Under the pieces are notes generated by a model. It was not told the origin of the DNA and made no database searches. It saw only the letters and a list, made by a program, of their open reading frames with translations. A stretch of DNA of 64,000 nucleotides from Cohnella candidum (GTDB taxonomy: Bacteria; Bacillota; Bacilli; Paenibacillales; Paenibacillaceae). A program made the translations under genes and the position numbers. Shown here piece by piece: positions 1 through 8,366 of this stretch. The stretch's first letter is position 1, and each line of letters opens with the position of its first letter. The stretch is taken from NCBI RefSeq assembly GCF_003713065.1, contig NZ_CP033433.1, positions 3,039,001-3,103,000 on the forward strand, given 5' to 3'.

Positions 1-13
1 TACGTCTGGTTTT

Positions 14-97
14 TTAACCCGCCCGCCACATATAGATGACGCCGAAAATAATGAAAACGACGGCTAGCGCGAACAAAGTTCCCCACAAATATTTCAT
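14..97 (-). CDS. 27-residue single-pass membrane peptide
   Basis: Small reading frame following the DUF350 gene on the same strand. The peptide starts MKYLWGTLFA and has one hydrophobic stretch covering roughly residues 4-23, ending in a short WRAG tail. A GGAGG ribosome binding site lies 10 nt before the ATG and only a few bases past the DUF350 stop codon, so translation is probably coupled. Nothing in the sequence tells its function. Small membrane peptides next to membrane genes often act as partners or modulators, but that is inference here. It is too short for most gene callers; the ribosome binding site and composition make it believable. Confidence 0.55.
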   Translation of the reverse strand: MKYLWGTLFALAVVFIIFGVIYMWRAG

Positions 98-116
98 CCG
101 GCAAAATCCTCCGAGT

Positions 117-536
117 TTACGTCACCGCAGCGCCGATAATGTACGATAGCGAGACGGATATGATCATCGCAAGCAGGCCGACGGCCCGGTTGTCCTTCCC
201 GATTTCCTCGTCGATCCGGAACACCGGGGTCAGGAATTCGAACAAAAAATAGGCGGCCAGCAGCAGCAAGAAACCGACCGCCGCCCACAGCAGGCTCTCA
301 TAGATCGAGTCGTTGGCCGAGATGGAGAATCGGAAAATGTTGCAAATCCCGAAAATCTTGCCTCCCGTCGCCATCGCGGCCGCCACGTTCCCTTTGCGGA
401 TTTCCTCCCAGCCATCGTAACGGGTGACCCGTTCGAAAACCGAGAGGAACACGATCAACGCCAAAATGCCCACCGAAAAATAAGCCAGCACCGACGCCAA
501 AGGATACTTCATTAAAGAATCGATCGCGTCCTGCAT
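117..536 (-). CDS. DUF350 family membrane protein (YshE-like)
   Basis: A 139-residue integral membrane protein with about four hydrophobic segments (near residues 14-34, 50-66, 80-103 and 119-138), the usual size and layout of DUF350 proteins. The biochemical role of this family is not established. It begins 13 bp after the mutS2 stop codon, as yshE follows mutS2 in Bacillus, so the two are probably co-transcribed. A 27-residue membrane peptide follows immediately. Confidence 0.8.
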   Translation of the reverse strand: MQDAIDSLMKYPLASVLAYFSVGILALIVFLSVFERVTRYDGWEEIRKGNVAAAMATGGKIFGICNIFRFSISANDSIYESLLWAAVGFLLLLAAYFLFEFLTPVFRIDEEIGKDNRAVGLLAMIISVSLSYIIGAAVT

Positions 537-549
537 GGAATCCCCTCCG

Positions 550-2916
550 TCAATGGAGTTCGGCGACCGTCACGCCCGCGCCGCCTTCCCCGTAATGGCC
601 GAGCCGGAAGCTTTTCACGTGCTTGTGCCTGCGCAGGAAATCCTGCACTCCCGTGCGCAAAGCGCCGGTGCCTTTACCATGGATGACGTAGACTTGGCCC
701 AAGTTGGCCAAAAACGCTTCGTCGAGGAACCGATCGACCTCGAGGATCGCTTCGTCCAGCGTGGCGCCCCGCAAATCGAGCTCGCTCCGCATGTTCTCGT
801 CCCTCGTGCGTTTCACCGAAGCTCCCGCGGATTTGGCCGGCGTTTTGGCTTGCGGTTTTTTACCCATCGGTTCGAGATCGGCCAGCGCGACTTTCATTTT
901 CATGATGCCGAGCTGCACGACGGCTTCGGCGTTCCCGGTCAGCTCCACGACATGGCCTTTCTGGCCGCCTAGGGAGTGCACCCTCACTTCGTCGCCGGGC
1001 TCGATTTTCGCCGTTTTGGCGCCCGCCGCGGCGCGCGGACGTGCAGCCGGAGCCGGCACCGCGTCCTCCAGCCGCCGCCGGGACTCGATCAGCTTATGCT
1101 CCTTGATCGAAGCGCCTTCCTCCAGGGCCATTTTGCGAAGATCGGAGATGATCTCCTCCGCTTCCCGCCTGGCTTTGGCGACGGATTGCCGCGCTTCCTC
1201 GCGAGCCTCGTCGAGCAGCTTGACCTTCTGCTCTTGAAAACGGCTGCGCTCCTCTTCGATCTGCTGCCGGAGCTTCTCCACTTCCGCACGGAGACGTTCC
1301 GCCGTCACCCGCTCCGATTCCGCCCTGCGGCGGTCCTGCTCGAGAGAGGCGATCATCGTGTCCACCTTCAGCTCGTCTTCGCTCACTTCCCCCTTGGCGT
1401 GCTCGATGATGCTCCGCTTCAGGCCCAGCCGCTCGGCGATCGCGAACGCATTGCTTCGTCCAGGCACTCCGACGAGCAGACGGTACGTCGGCCGCAGCGT
1501 CGCGACGTCGAATTCCATGCTGGCATTCGTAATGCCATCGCGATTGTATGCGTACGCCTTAAGCTCGCTGTAGTGCGTCGTGGCGACGATCCGGCAGCCG
1601 ATCCGGTGAAGATGCTCCAAAATCGCGATCGCGAGCGCCGAGCCCTCGGCGGGATCGGTGCCCGCGCCGAGCTCGTCGAGCAGCACGAGGCTTTTGGCCG
1701 TCACTTGGTCCAGCATGGAGATCAGGTTCGTCATGTGGCTGGAGAACGTACTGAGGTTCTGCTCGATGCTCTGTTCGTCTCCGATATCCGCATAGATGCC
1801 GTCGAAAACGCACAAGGTGCTTCCTTCGTCCGCAGTCACGAACAGACCGGACATCGCCATCAGGCTGAGCAGGCCGATCGTTTTGAGCGAAACGGTTTTG
1901 CCGCCGGTATTCGGGCCCGTCACGATAATCGCCGAGTAGGCGCCGCCCAGCTCCACGTCGATCGGCACGACTTTCTTGGGATCGATGAGCGGGTGACGGG
2001 CTCTGCGGAGGTCCAGCCTTCCTTCGTCGTTCATCGCCGGAAGGGTCGCGAAATCGGACTGAGCCAGGGAGGCTTTGGCGAAAATGAAATCGAGCAAACC
2101 CAGCGTTTCGGTGTCGCCGGCCAGCAGATCGGCTTTTTCCCCGGTCAATTCGCTGAGCCGGCGAAGGATCCGTTCGATCTCCCGCTGCTCGCGAAGCTTC
2201 AGCTCCCGCAGCTTGTTGTTCAGCTGGACGACCGCCTCCGGCTCGATGAACAGCGTGGCGCCGCTTCCGGACTGGTCGTGCACGATGCCGCCGAAATGCC
2301 CGCGGTATTCCTGCTTCACGGGAATGACGTAGCGGTCGCCGCGGATGGTGATCAGCGCGTCTTGAAGCATTTTCTGCACGGAAGAGGACCGGATCATGCT
2401 CTCCAGCTTCTCCCGCGCGCGCCCTTCGCCTACGCGGATCTCTCTGCGGATCGTTCCCAGCTCCGGACTCGCGGAGTCGAGCACGTCGCCCTGTTCGTCG
2501 ATGCAGCGTCGGATTTCGTCCTCGAGCGATTTGAAGTCCGTCAGCGGCTCGACCAAATCCTCCAGCAGGGGGATTTGCGCCTCTTCCGTTACCGAAACGA
2601 CGTACCGTTTCAGCTTCCGGATGCCGGCGATCAGTTGGGCGATATCCATCAGCTCGGACGGCTGCAGCATGCCGCCGAGTTTTGCTCTCGTCAGCTCCGG
2701 ACGGACGTCGCTGATGCCGCCGAACGGCGCCGATCCTTTGATCGCGGCGGCGCGCACGGCTTCGTCCGTCTCTTGGAGCAGCCGCTGCGCTTCGCGGATA
2801 TCTCGCGTCGGCTTCAGACGGCCGGCAAGTTCCTTGCCGAGCGAGGTCTCGCATGCCGCCGTCAGCCGTTGGATGATTTTGTCGTATTCCAATGTATGGA
2901 GCGCCTTGTCGTTCAC
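550..2916 (-). CDS. mutS2: MutS2, MutS-family ATPase/Smr nuclease
   Basis: A 788-residue MutS2, normal length. In this family the protein acts on branched DNA or collided ribosomes rather than in mismatch repair. The clamp/lever coiled coil covers roughly residues 1-320. The ABC ATPase has Walker A GPNTGGKT at 334-341, a signature region around 383-394 and Walker B VLLDE near 411-415. A Lys/Glu-rich coiled coil follows. The C-terminal Smr domain (about 710-788) carries LDLRG and the HGKGTGALR motif of the nuclease. There is no mismatch-recognition domain I, as expected for MutS2. DUF350 follows it at 13 bp. In Bacillus, cvpA and polX precede mutS2; here two plus-strand genes occupy that place. 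Confidence 0.96.
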   Translation of the reverse strand: MNDKALHTLEYDKIIQRLTAACETSLGKELAGRLKPTRDIREAQRLLQETDEAVRAAAIKGSAPFGGISDVRPELTRAKLGGMLQPSELMDIAQLIAGIRKLKRYVVSVTEEAQIPLLEDLVEPLTDFKSLEDEIRRCIDEQGDVLDSASPELGTIRREIRVGEGRAREKLESMIRSSSVQKMLQDALITIRGDRYVIPVKQEYRGHFGGIVHDQSGSGATLFIEPEAVVQLNNKLRELKLREQREIERILRRLSELTGEKADLLAGDTETLGLLDFIFAKASLAQSDFATLPAMNDEGRLDLRRARHPLIDPKKVVPIDVELGGAYSAIIVTGPNTGGKTVSLKTIGLLSLMAMSGLFVTADEGSTLCVFDGIYADIGDEQSIEQNLSTFSSHMTNLISMLDQVTAKSLVLLDELGAGTDPAEGSALAIAILEHLHRIGCRIVATTHYSELKAYAYNRDGITNASMEFDVATLRPTYRLLVGVPGRSNAFAIAERLGLKRSIIEHAKGEVSEDELKVDTMIASLEQDRRRAESERVTAERLRAEVEKLRQQIEEERSRFQEQKVKLLDEAREEARQSVAKARREAEEIISDLRKMALEEGASIKEHKLIESRRRLEDAVPAPAARPRAAAGAKTAKIEPGDEVRVHSLGGQKGHVVELTGNAEAVVQLGIMKMKVALADLEPMGKKPQAKTPAKSAGASVKRTRDENMRSELDLRGATLDEAILEVDRFLDEAFLANLGQVYVIHGKGTGALRTGVQDFLRRHKHVKSFRLGHYGEGGAGVTVAELH

Positions 2917-3043
2917 GGCGTTATCCCCAACTCCTCTCGCCCCTTATTATAGCCGAACCGTTCATTCTTGCGAAAGCTACCGCTCATAGGGAACGGAAGA
3001 AGGGATACACTAAGCGTATCCCGAAAGAAGGAGGCAACTGCAC

Positions 3044-3406
3044 ATGAGTTTCATCGGTCATGTGGTACGGTTCATCGTTTCGGCGATCGTGTTGATGATC
3101 GTAGGATGGCTCGTCCCGAACTTCAGCGTAGGCGGATTCTGGAGCGCGCTGTTCCTTGCGCTCGTCATTGCGCTTTTCGGGTGGATCCTCGAAGGCATCT
3201 TCGGCAGAAGGATCACCCCGTTCGGACGGGGAATCGTCGGTTTCCTGTCCAGCGCTCTCGTTATTTGGCTGGCCCAATTCGTCGTCGGCGGCGTACGCGC
3301 TACGATCTTGGGAGCGATTTTGGCGGCCCTCGTGGTCGGCATCATCGACCTGTTCATTCCGGTGGGCCCATTTCGGGCGGCGAAGGACGACAGAGCCCGC
3401 AGTTGA
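3044..3406 (+). CDS. phage-holin-family (YvlD-like) four-TM protein
   Basis: A 120-residue protein with four hydrophobic segments and short loops, ending in a polar KDDRARS tail. It matches the small 4-TM superfamily annotated 'phage holin family protein', which includes Bacillus YvlD. Despite the name these are usually chromosomal envelope proteins, and nothing nearby suggests a prophage. An AGGAGG-type ribosome binding site (AAGGAGGCAACTGCAC) precedes the ATG. It is transcribed divergently from mutS2 and forms a two-gene plus-strand island with the CuA lipoprotein downstream. Confidence 0.75.
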   Translation: MSFIGHVVRFIVSAIVLMIVGWLVPNFSVGGFWSALFLALVIALFGWILEGIFGRRITPFGRGIVGFLSSALVIWLAQFVVGGVRATILGAILAALVVGIIDLFIPVGPFRAAKDDRARS

Positions 3407-3430
3407 TCCGAACGGGCATGCCCGCTTGCA

Positions 3431-3451
3431 CCCCGGCGCCGGGCGCCGGGG
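3431..3451. terminator. GC-rich hairpin after the holin-family gene
   Basis: CCCCGGCGCC and GGCGCCGGGG form a 10-bp inverted repeat with one base between the arms. No T tract follows on either strand, so termination is uncertain; it may be only a stable hairpin between the two plus-strand genes. Confidence 0.35.
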
Positions 3452-3566
3452 TACTTCGCGTTCGGGCAGTTGTTCACGAACCCGCCATGGTTGGGGCGAA
3501 AACGATCGAACGGCTTGTGATACAATAGGTTCGATCATTTTCTATTTTTGGAGGGAGAACCCAATC

Positions 3567-3947
3567 ATGCGCCACAAACTGGCATCCTTGCTGATCCTCG
3601 GTGCCCTGGCTTTCGCGCTGTCCGCATGCGGCGGCGGCAAAGACAGCGGACCCCAGGCGAGCGAAAGCCCGTCCGCCTCTCAAACGGCCTCTCAAGAGGT
3701 GGTCATCAAAGCAAGCAACTGGGAATTCGACAAACCGGAATACATCGTACCTAAAGATACGCCCGTCAAAATCACGCTGGAATTGGACGGCGGCCACGGC
3801 ATCAAAATCGACGAAGCCGGCATCAACCTCGGACCCGGCCACGAGTCGACGGTCGTCACCATGAAGGCCGGCACGTATGAATTCAAATGCAGCATCATGT
3901 GCGGCAGAGGCCACAAGGACATGGTCTCGAAGCTCATCGTGCAATGA
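3567..3947 (+). CDS. CuA-type cupredoxin lipoprotein (COX2-like domain)
   Basis: A 126-residue secreted lipoprotein. The signal peptide ends in the lipobox LSAC, followed by a Gly/Ser-rich linker, so it should be anchored on the outer face of the membrane. The rest is a cupredoxin fold with CSIMCGRGHKDM, the C-x3-C-x3-H-x2-M pattern of the binuclear CuA centre of cytochrome oxidase subunit II, and an upstream histidine in GGHGIK as the likely remaining ligand. It lacks the N-terminal transmembrane hairpin of a real subunit II, and no oxidase subunits are nearby. The start is fixed by TTGGAGGGAGAACCC before the ATG. A role in electron transfer or copper delivery is inferred. It lies about 6 kb from a copper operon. 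Confidence 0.8.
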   Translation: MRHKLASLLILGALAFALSACGGGKDSGPQASESPSASQTASQEVVIKASNWEFDKPEYIVPKDTPVKITLELDGGHGIKIDEAGINLGPGHESTVVTMKAGTYEFKCSIMCGRGHKDMVSKLIVQ

Positions 3948-3952
3948 GGCGG

Positions 3953-3984
3953 AATCCCGGAGCTTAAGGCGCCGGGATTTTTTG
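3953..3984 (+). terminator. Rho-independent terminator of the CuA lipoprotein gene
   Basis: AATCCCGG and CCGGGATT form an 8-bp stem with an 11-nt loop, followed by TTTTTG on the plus strand, directly after the stop codon. Confidence 0.8.
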
Positions 3985-3985
3985 T

Positions 3986-4156
3986 TGCGTGCATGCGTAC
4001 GGTTAACCGGAAAATCGGGCAATCTCCCGCATTTGGCTGCCCTCTAGCGATTCATTAACCCAAATTTCCGCTGATCTCGTTGATCGGCAGGAGGCAGCAC
4101 CTCTCTCCTGAGCGAAAGGGATACCGAGGTTTCGACGAAATGACCGCCTTAGTCGC
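3986..4156. other. intergenic stretch, no gene recognised
   Basis: About 170 bp between two convergent terminators. Short inverted repeats are visible, for example CAGGAG near 4090 with CTCCTG near 4110. No reading frame with a ribosome binding site was found, and the sequence fits none of the riboswitch consensus patterns I compared (SAM, c-di-AMP, c-di-GMP, glycine, fluoride). Confidence 0.4.
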
Positions 4157-4190
4157 GCAAAAGCCGCACCCCGAAGAAGGGGTGCGGCTT
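4157..4190 (-). terminator. terminator of the zapA-like gene
   Basis: AAGCCGCACCCC (4161-4172) pairs with GGGGTGCGGCTT (4179-4190). On the minus strand the stem is followed by TTTTG. It lies just after the stop codon of the ZapA-like gene. Confidence 0.85.
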
Positions 4191-4194
4191 CGTT

Positions 4195-5760
4195 TTACGG
4201 CTGTTCGAGCAGGTCGATCCACTCGTTGAACTCGTTCTGCAGCTTCGAGTATTCGCCGCGCAGCTCCTCGTGCTCCCGGCGGAGCGCCGCCAGCTCCGCC
4301 TCGCGAGCGTCCAGGGCGGCGGCCTGCGCGCGCGCCGCCTCCAGCTCTTGCGCCGCCGCGTCGCTGGCGGCGCTCATGCGGGTTTCCGCCTCGGCCAGCT
4401 CGGCGAGGCGCCATTCCAAGGCGGCTGCGCGTTCCGTCGCCGCCCGGTGCTCCCGCTGCGCGGAGGCGAGCTGCTCCTGCAGGCGCTGCGCGGCAGCGCT
4501 TGCCGCCTGCTCCCGCTCGCCCGCTTCGCGCAGCTTCCGGTTCGCGTCGCTCAGCTCCCGCTCGGCGCGCTCACGTTCCGCATGCGAGGCGGCCAGCTCC
4601 GCCTCGCGAACGTCCAGGGCGGCGGCCTGCGCGCGCGCCGCCTCCAGCTCTTGCGCCGCCGCGTCCCTCGCGGCGCTCATGCGGGCTTCCGCCTCGGCCA
4701 GCTCGGCGAGGCGCTCTTCCAAGGCGGCCGCGCGTTCCGTCGCCGCCTGCTCCCGTTCGCCCGCTTCGCGCAGCTTTCGGTTCGCCTCGTCCAGCTCCCG
4801 CGCCGCGCGTTCCACCGCAGCCTGATGCTCCCGCTGCGCGGACGCGAGCTGCTCCTGCAGGCGCTGCGCGGCAGCGCTTGCCGCCTGCTCCCGCTCGCCC
4901 GCTTCGCGCAGCTTCCGGTTCGCGTCGCCCAACTCCCGCTCGGCGCGCTCCCGGGCGGCGGTCTGCGACCGCAGGCGCTCCGCGGCCTGGGTGTCCGCCG
5001 CTTGCCGCTTGCGCAGCTCTTCGGCGGCTTCGCGGCGAAGCTCTTCCGCTTCGCGAGCCGACCGCTGCGATTCGCCTTCCAGCTTGGAGCGCTGCTTCAG
5101 CCATTCGAGCTCGCGCGCCAGCCATTCCGCTTTCTCGCCGGCCCAGGCGGAACGCTCCGCTTCCATCGCGGCGCGGTCTTCCGCCCACGACGCGCGCTCG
5201 GTCAACCATGCCTCGCGGTCGGCCGCATGACCCGCGTCGCGTTCCTCCAGCAGCTTCTGCGCTTCCCGGCGCGTCTCTTCCTGCATGCGGGCGTAACGGC
5301 TCTCCAGTTCCTCCGTCTTCTCCAGCAGCTCTTCCCGAGCGAGCGCGCGTTCCGTTTCCCGTTCCTGCTCCATTTTCGCAACGAAATCCGCCTGCTCCGC
5401 ACGCACCTCGGCAACCCGGGCTTCCGCTTCGCGGCGTTCCGCTTCGAGCGCATCGCGCAAATCGGCAGCCTCAGAGGCGTAACGTTCCCCATCGGCCGCT
5501 TGGCGCTCAAGCTCCGCCCGTTCCTGCAGCAGCGCATTGTAATCCGTTCGAAGGCGCATGCACTCGTCGGCCATGTTCACCGCCGCAAGCACGGCGAGCC
5601 GAGGCAGGTCGAGCCGGGGATCGGTAGAAGAAATCCGGTTGATCTGGTCATTGACGAGAGCGGCGACCCTTTTCATGTATTCCGGGTTGGAGTGGCCTTT
5701 CAGCGAATATTGCGTACCGTATATGTCAACTGTCACGCGGGTCCGATTTTCTTCATTCAA
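4195..5760 (-). CDS. zapA: ZapA-like division protein with long coiled-coil extension
   Basis: A 521-residue protein. Residues about 8-75 are a ZapA domain (VTVDIYGTQY, then a dimerisation helix with AVLAAVNMADE). ZapA binds and bundles FtsZ in the division ring. Ordinary ZapA is about 85-110 residues. Here it continues into some 430 residues of Ala/Glu/Arg-rich coiled coil with internal near-identical blocks, ending in NEFNEWIDLLEQP. The TTG start at 5760 was chosen because GGGGAGGG lies 7 nt upstream and the ZapA domain begins right after it; the frame is open further upstream but without homology. It follows pheS-pheT as in Bacillus, although rnhC is missing between them. Confidence 0.8.
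   Translation of the reverse strand: MNEENRTRVTVDIYGTQYSLKGHSNPEYMKRVAALVNDQINRISSTDPRLDLPRLAVLAAVNMADECMRLRTDYNALLQERAELERQAADGERYASEAADLRDALEAERREAEARVAEVRAEQADFVAKMEQERETERALAREELLEKTEELESRYARMQEETRREAQKLLEERDAGHAADREAWLTERASWAEDRAAMEAERSAWAGEKAEWLARELEWLKQRSKLEGESQRSAREAEELRREAAEELRKRQAADTQAAERLRSQTAARERAERELGDANRKLREAGEREQAASAAAQRLQEQLASAQREHQAAVERAARELDEANRKLREAGEREQAATERAAALEERLAELAEAEARMSAARDAAAQELEAARAQAAALDVREAELAASHAERERAERELSDANRKLREAGEREQAASAAAQRLQEQLASAQREHRAATERAAALEWRLAELAEAETRMSAASDAAAQELEAARAQAAALDAREAELAALRREHEELRGEYSKLQNEFNEWIDLLEQP
4291..4965 (-). repeat. internal direct repeats in the coiled-coil part of zapA
   Basis: Two block pairs are nearly identical at DNA level. 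About 155 bp starting at 4291 matches the block starting at 4594 (offset 303 bp, 101 codons). About 140 bp starting at 4448 matches the block starting at 4826 (offset 378 bp, 126 codons). Both offsets are multiples of three, so the frame is kept. The encoded repeats include ANRKLREAGEREQA and RMSAA-type segments. Such high identity points to recent unequal crossing-over or slippage. Confidence 0.85.
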
Positions 5761-5795
5761 GGCTTGTCCCTCCCCTTGCCAATCGTGCGTCCGAA

Positions 5796-5854
5796 AACAA
5801 CGGCGCAGCGACCGTCTCAAGCGCCTTCCGGCGTCCTGATTATTTCGCTGCGCC
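5796..5854 (-). terminator. terminator-like hairpin between pheT and zapA
   Basis: GGCGCAGCG (5802-5810) pairs with CGCTGCGCC (5846-5854) around a smaller inner hairpin. On the minus strand the stem is followed by GTTGTTTTC. It may end or attenuate pheST transcription before zapA; the T tract is interrupted. Confidence 0.5.
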
Positions 5855-5870
5855 CTGTTCGGTTTCCTGC

Positions 5871-8318
5871 CTATTTGCGAAGTTCGGCACCGAAAGATTG
5901 TTCCAATTCCGCCAAAACCCGGGAATGGCTCTCGGTCACTTCTTCATCCGTCAACGTGCGTTCCGGATGCCTGTAGACCATCGCCAGTGCCACGCTTTTT
6001 TTGCCTTGGCCCAGCCGCTCGCCCACGTATACGTCGAATACGGATACCGACTCCAGCAGATCCCCCGCCGCTTTCCGAATCGCTTCCGTCAATGCGCCGC
6101 CCGTGACGGCCATATCGACCACGACGGCCAAGTCGCGTTCCACCGAAGGGAAGCGCGGCAGCGTCCGGTATTCGATGCGGCGATCCGCCTTCCCGTAAAC
6201 CGGCTCCAGCTCGATTTCGGCCACGAACGTATCCGGAAGGTCGAACTCCCGCTGCATGTCCGGATGAAGCTGGCCGACGTACCCGATCGTCTCGGGACCG
6301 TGTTCGGTGCGGAGTTTGATCGCCGCCGTGCGGCCGGGATGGAAGCCGTCCGGGCGAGCTGCCTCATAGGAGATCGCTCCCTCCAGTCCCAAGCGGCGGA
6401 AGATCGCTTCCAGCAGGCCTTTGGCGTCATAGAAATCCGCCGCTTCGGCTTTGCGGTTCCAGCCGGCCGCCTTGAAGTTGCCCGTCAACAGCATAGCCAG
6501 GCGCGGCTTCTCCCGCGGCAAGCGGGTCAGCGTCTCTTCGTCCGTATGGTAGACGCTGCCGATCTCGAACAGCGCCACGTCGTCGTTTTTGCGGGAACGG
6601 TTGTATACCGCGGCTTCCAACAGGCTCGGGAGCAGTACGGTGCGAAGCACGCTGCGCTCCTCGCTCATCGGCATGGCCAACGCGATCGGCCGCGCTGCAA
6701 GCGCAAGTTCCGCGAATCTGCCCGCGTTCGCGGCTGAAGTGACCGAATACGAGATCGCTTCGCGAAGCCCTGCGTTCGTGAGCGTCGTCCGGAGATCCCG
6801 GCGGATGGACTGCCTCTTGGTCAAAGCGCCGGTCGTCGAAGGACCTTCGATCGGAGTCGTCGGAATTTCGTCGTAGCCATACAACCGCGCCACTTCTTCA
6901 ATCAGGTCCACGTCGCGGGTAATTTCGCCGCGGCGGGAAGGCACGGTCACGCGCCACTCCCCTTCCCGGGCGGAGTCCGCACGGAAACCGAGCCGGGTCC
7001 ACAAGGTGTCCACTTCAAGCGGGGACAACGACGTGCCCAGCATGCCGTTGATCCGGGACAAGGCAATGTCGATCGCGACAGGCTCCGGCGACCGGACGAC
7101 CGCTTCGGCGACGCCTTCGGCCACGTGTCCGCCGGCGAGCTTCGCCATCAGCGACGCGGCCCGGTCCAATGCCGCAATCACGCGGCCGGGATCGACTTCC
7201 TTCTCGAACCTCGCCGAAGCTTCCGAACGCAGGCCGAGCTGCCGGGAAGTTTTGCGGACCGATCCGCCGGAGAATTTCGCCGATTCGAGAAGGATATCGG
7301 TCGTCTCGGCCGACACCTCAGAATTGGCGCCGCCCATCACACCTGCGAGCGCGATCGCTTTCTCGGCGTCCGCGATGACCAGCATGTGGGGTTCCAGCTT
7401 GCGCGTTTGCCCGTCGAGCGTCTCGAGCGTTTCGCCTTCGCGCGCCAACCGGACTTCAATGCGGCCTCCGGCCACCTTCGACGCGTCGAAGGCGTGCAGC
7501 GGCTGCCCGTATTCCAGCATGACGTAGTTCGTGACGTCCACGATGTTGCTGATCGGACGGATGCCGGCCGCGATCAGCCGGTTCTGCATCCAGAGCGGAG
7601 AAGGGCCGATCTTCACGCCCTTGATATAACGAACGGAATAGTGGGAGCACAGGTCGGACGCTTGAATCGATACCGACACGTAATCCGTCGTACGGTCCGG
7701 CGTGTTGAAGAGCTCCTGCTCCGGGTGCGGCAGCTTGACCGGACGGCCGGTCAACGCCGACGTCTCGTAGGCCACGCCGAGCATGCTGAGGCAATCCGAA
7801 CGGTTCGGCGTGAGATCGAGCTCCAGCACGGAATCGTTCAAACCCAGCACTTCCAAGATGTCCGAGCCGACCGCCGTATTTTCCGGGAGCACCAGAATGC
7901 CTTCCTGCAATTCCTTAGGGAGCAGCTTGTCGTTGATGCCCAGTTCTTTGGCCGAGCAGATCATGCCCTGGGACTCGACGCCCCTCAGTTTCGCTCGTTT
8001 GATGTCAAGTCCGCCGGGCAGCTTGGCGCCGATCAGCGCCACCGGCACCTTCTGGCCTGCTGCCACGTTCGGCGCGCCGCAGACGATTTGCAAATCCCCG
8101 TCTTGGCCCGCGTCCACGGTGCACACGTTCAGCTTGTCGGCGTCCGGATGTTTTTCGCGCGTTTTGACGTAACCGACCACGACTTTGCTCACGCCCTGGT
8201 TGCGCGACGGCACGTTGTCGATTTCGATGCCCCCGCGGGTCAGCATCTCGGCCAATTGCTGCGGCTCGATGCCGCTTAAATCGATATAATCGGATAACCA
8301 CCTGTACGAAACGTTCAT
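5871..8318 (-). CDS. pheT: phenylalanine--tRNA ligase beta subunit
   Basis: An 815-residue PheT, full length. It pairs with PheS in the alpha2-beta2 enzyme that charges tRNA-Phe. The N-terminal tRNA-binding OB domain covers about residues 40-150 (VVVGYVKTREKHPDADKL), followed by the B3/B4 editing domain, the B5 domain, the catalytic-like core and the C-terminal ferredoxin-fold anticodon-binding domain (about 720-813, RFPSVERDLAVVVD). It starts about 50 bp after the pheS stop codon, so the two form one operon controlled by the upstream T-box. Confidence 0.97.
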   Translation of the reverse strand: MNVSYRWLSDYIDLSGIEPQQLAEMLTRGGIEIDNVPSRNQGVSKVVVGYVKTREKHPDADKLNVCTVDAGQDGDLQIVCGAPNVAAGQKVPVALIGAKLPGGLDIKRAKLRGVESQGMICSAKELGINDKLLPKELQEGILVLPENTAVGSDILEVLGLNDSVLELDLTPNRSDCLSMLGVAYETSALTGRPVKLPHPEQELFNTPDRTTDYVSVSIQASDLCSHYSVRYIKGVKIGPSPLWMQNRLIAAGIRPISNIVDVTNYVMLEYGQPLHAFDASKVAGGRIEVRLAREGETLETLDGQTRKLEPHMLVIADAEKAIALAGVMGGANSEVSAETTDILLESAKFSGGSVRKTSRQLGLRSEASARFEKEVDPGRVIAALDRAASLMAKLAGGHVAEGVAEAVVRSPEPVAIDIALSRINGMLGTSLSPLEVDTLWTRLGFRADSAREGEWRVTVPSRRGEITRDVDLIEEVARLYGYDEIPTTPIEGPSTTGALTKRQSIRRDLRTTLTNAGLREAISYSVTSAANAGRFAELALAARPIALAMPMSEERSVLRTVLLPSLLEAAVYNRSRKNDDVALFEIGSVYHTDEETLTRLPREKPRLAMLLTGNFKAAGWNRKAEAADFYDAKGLLEAIFRRLGLEGAISYEAARPDGFHPGRTAAIKLRTEHGPETIGYVGQLHPDMQREFDLPDTFVAEIELEPVYGKADRRIEYRTLPRFPSVERDLAVVVDMAVTGGALTEAIRKAAGDLLESVSVFDVYVGERLGQGKKSVALAMVYRHPERTLTDEEVTESHSRVLAELEQSFGAELRK

Positions 8319-8366
8319 GGGATACTCCCCTCTTTTATGCGGAAAATGGTTTCGGGCGCTCCGCCC

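Noticed and set aside
976-2952. Long plus-strand open frame opposite mutS2
   Set aside because: It is antisense to a clear MutS2 gene; GC-rich codon use keeps the opposite frame open. No ribosome binding site or family motif.
3044-3406. Prophage remnant suggested by a holin-family protein
   Set aside because: This 4-TM family is common on chromosomes and no other phage genes are present.
3156-3566. N-terminal extension of the CuA lipoprotein
   Set aside because: It overlaps the holin-family gene in another frame; the signal peptide and ribosome binding site fix the start at 3567.
3986-4156. Possible riboswitch in the gap after zapA
   Set aside because: Compared by eye with several Firmicute riboswitch consensus patterns without a match, and it lies downstream of both flanking genes.
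4270-5976. Long open frame opposite the zapA coiled coil
   Set aside because: Shadow of the repeated Ala/Glu/Arg codons; composition is biased and no domain is recognisable.
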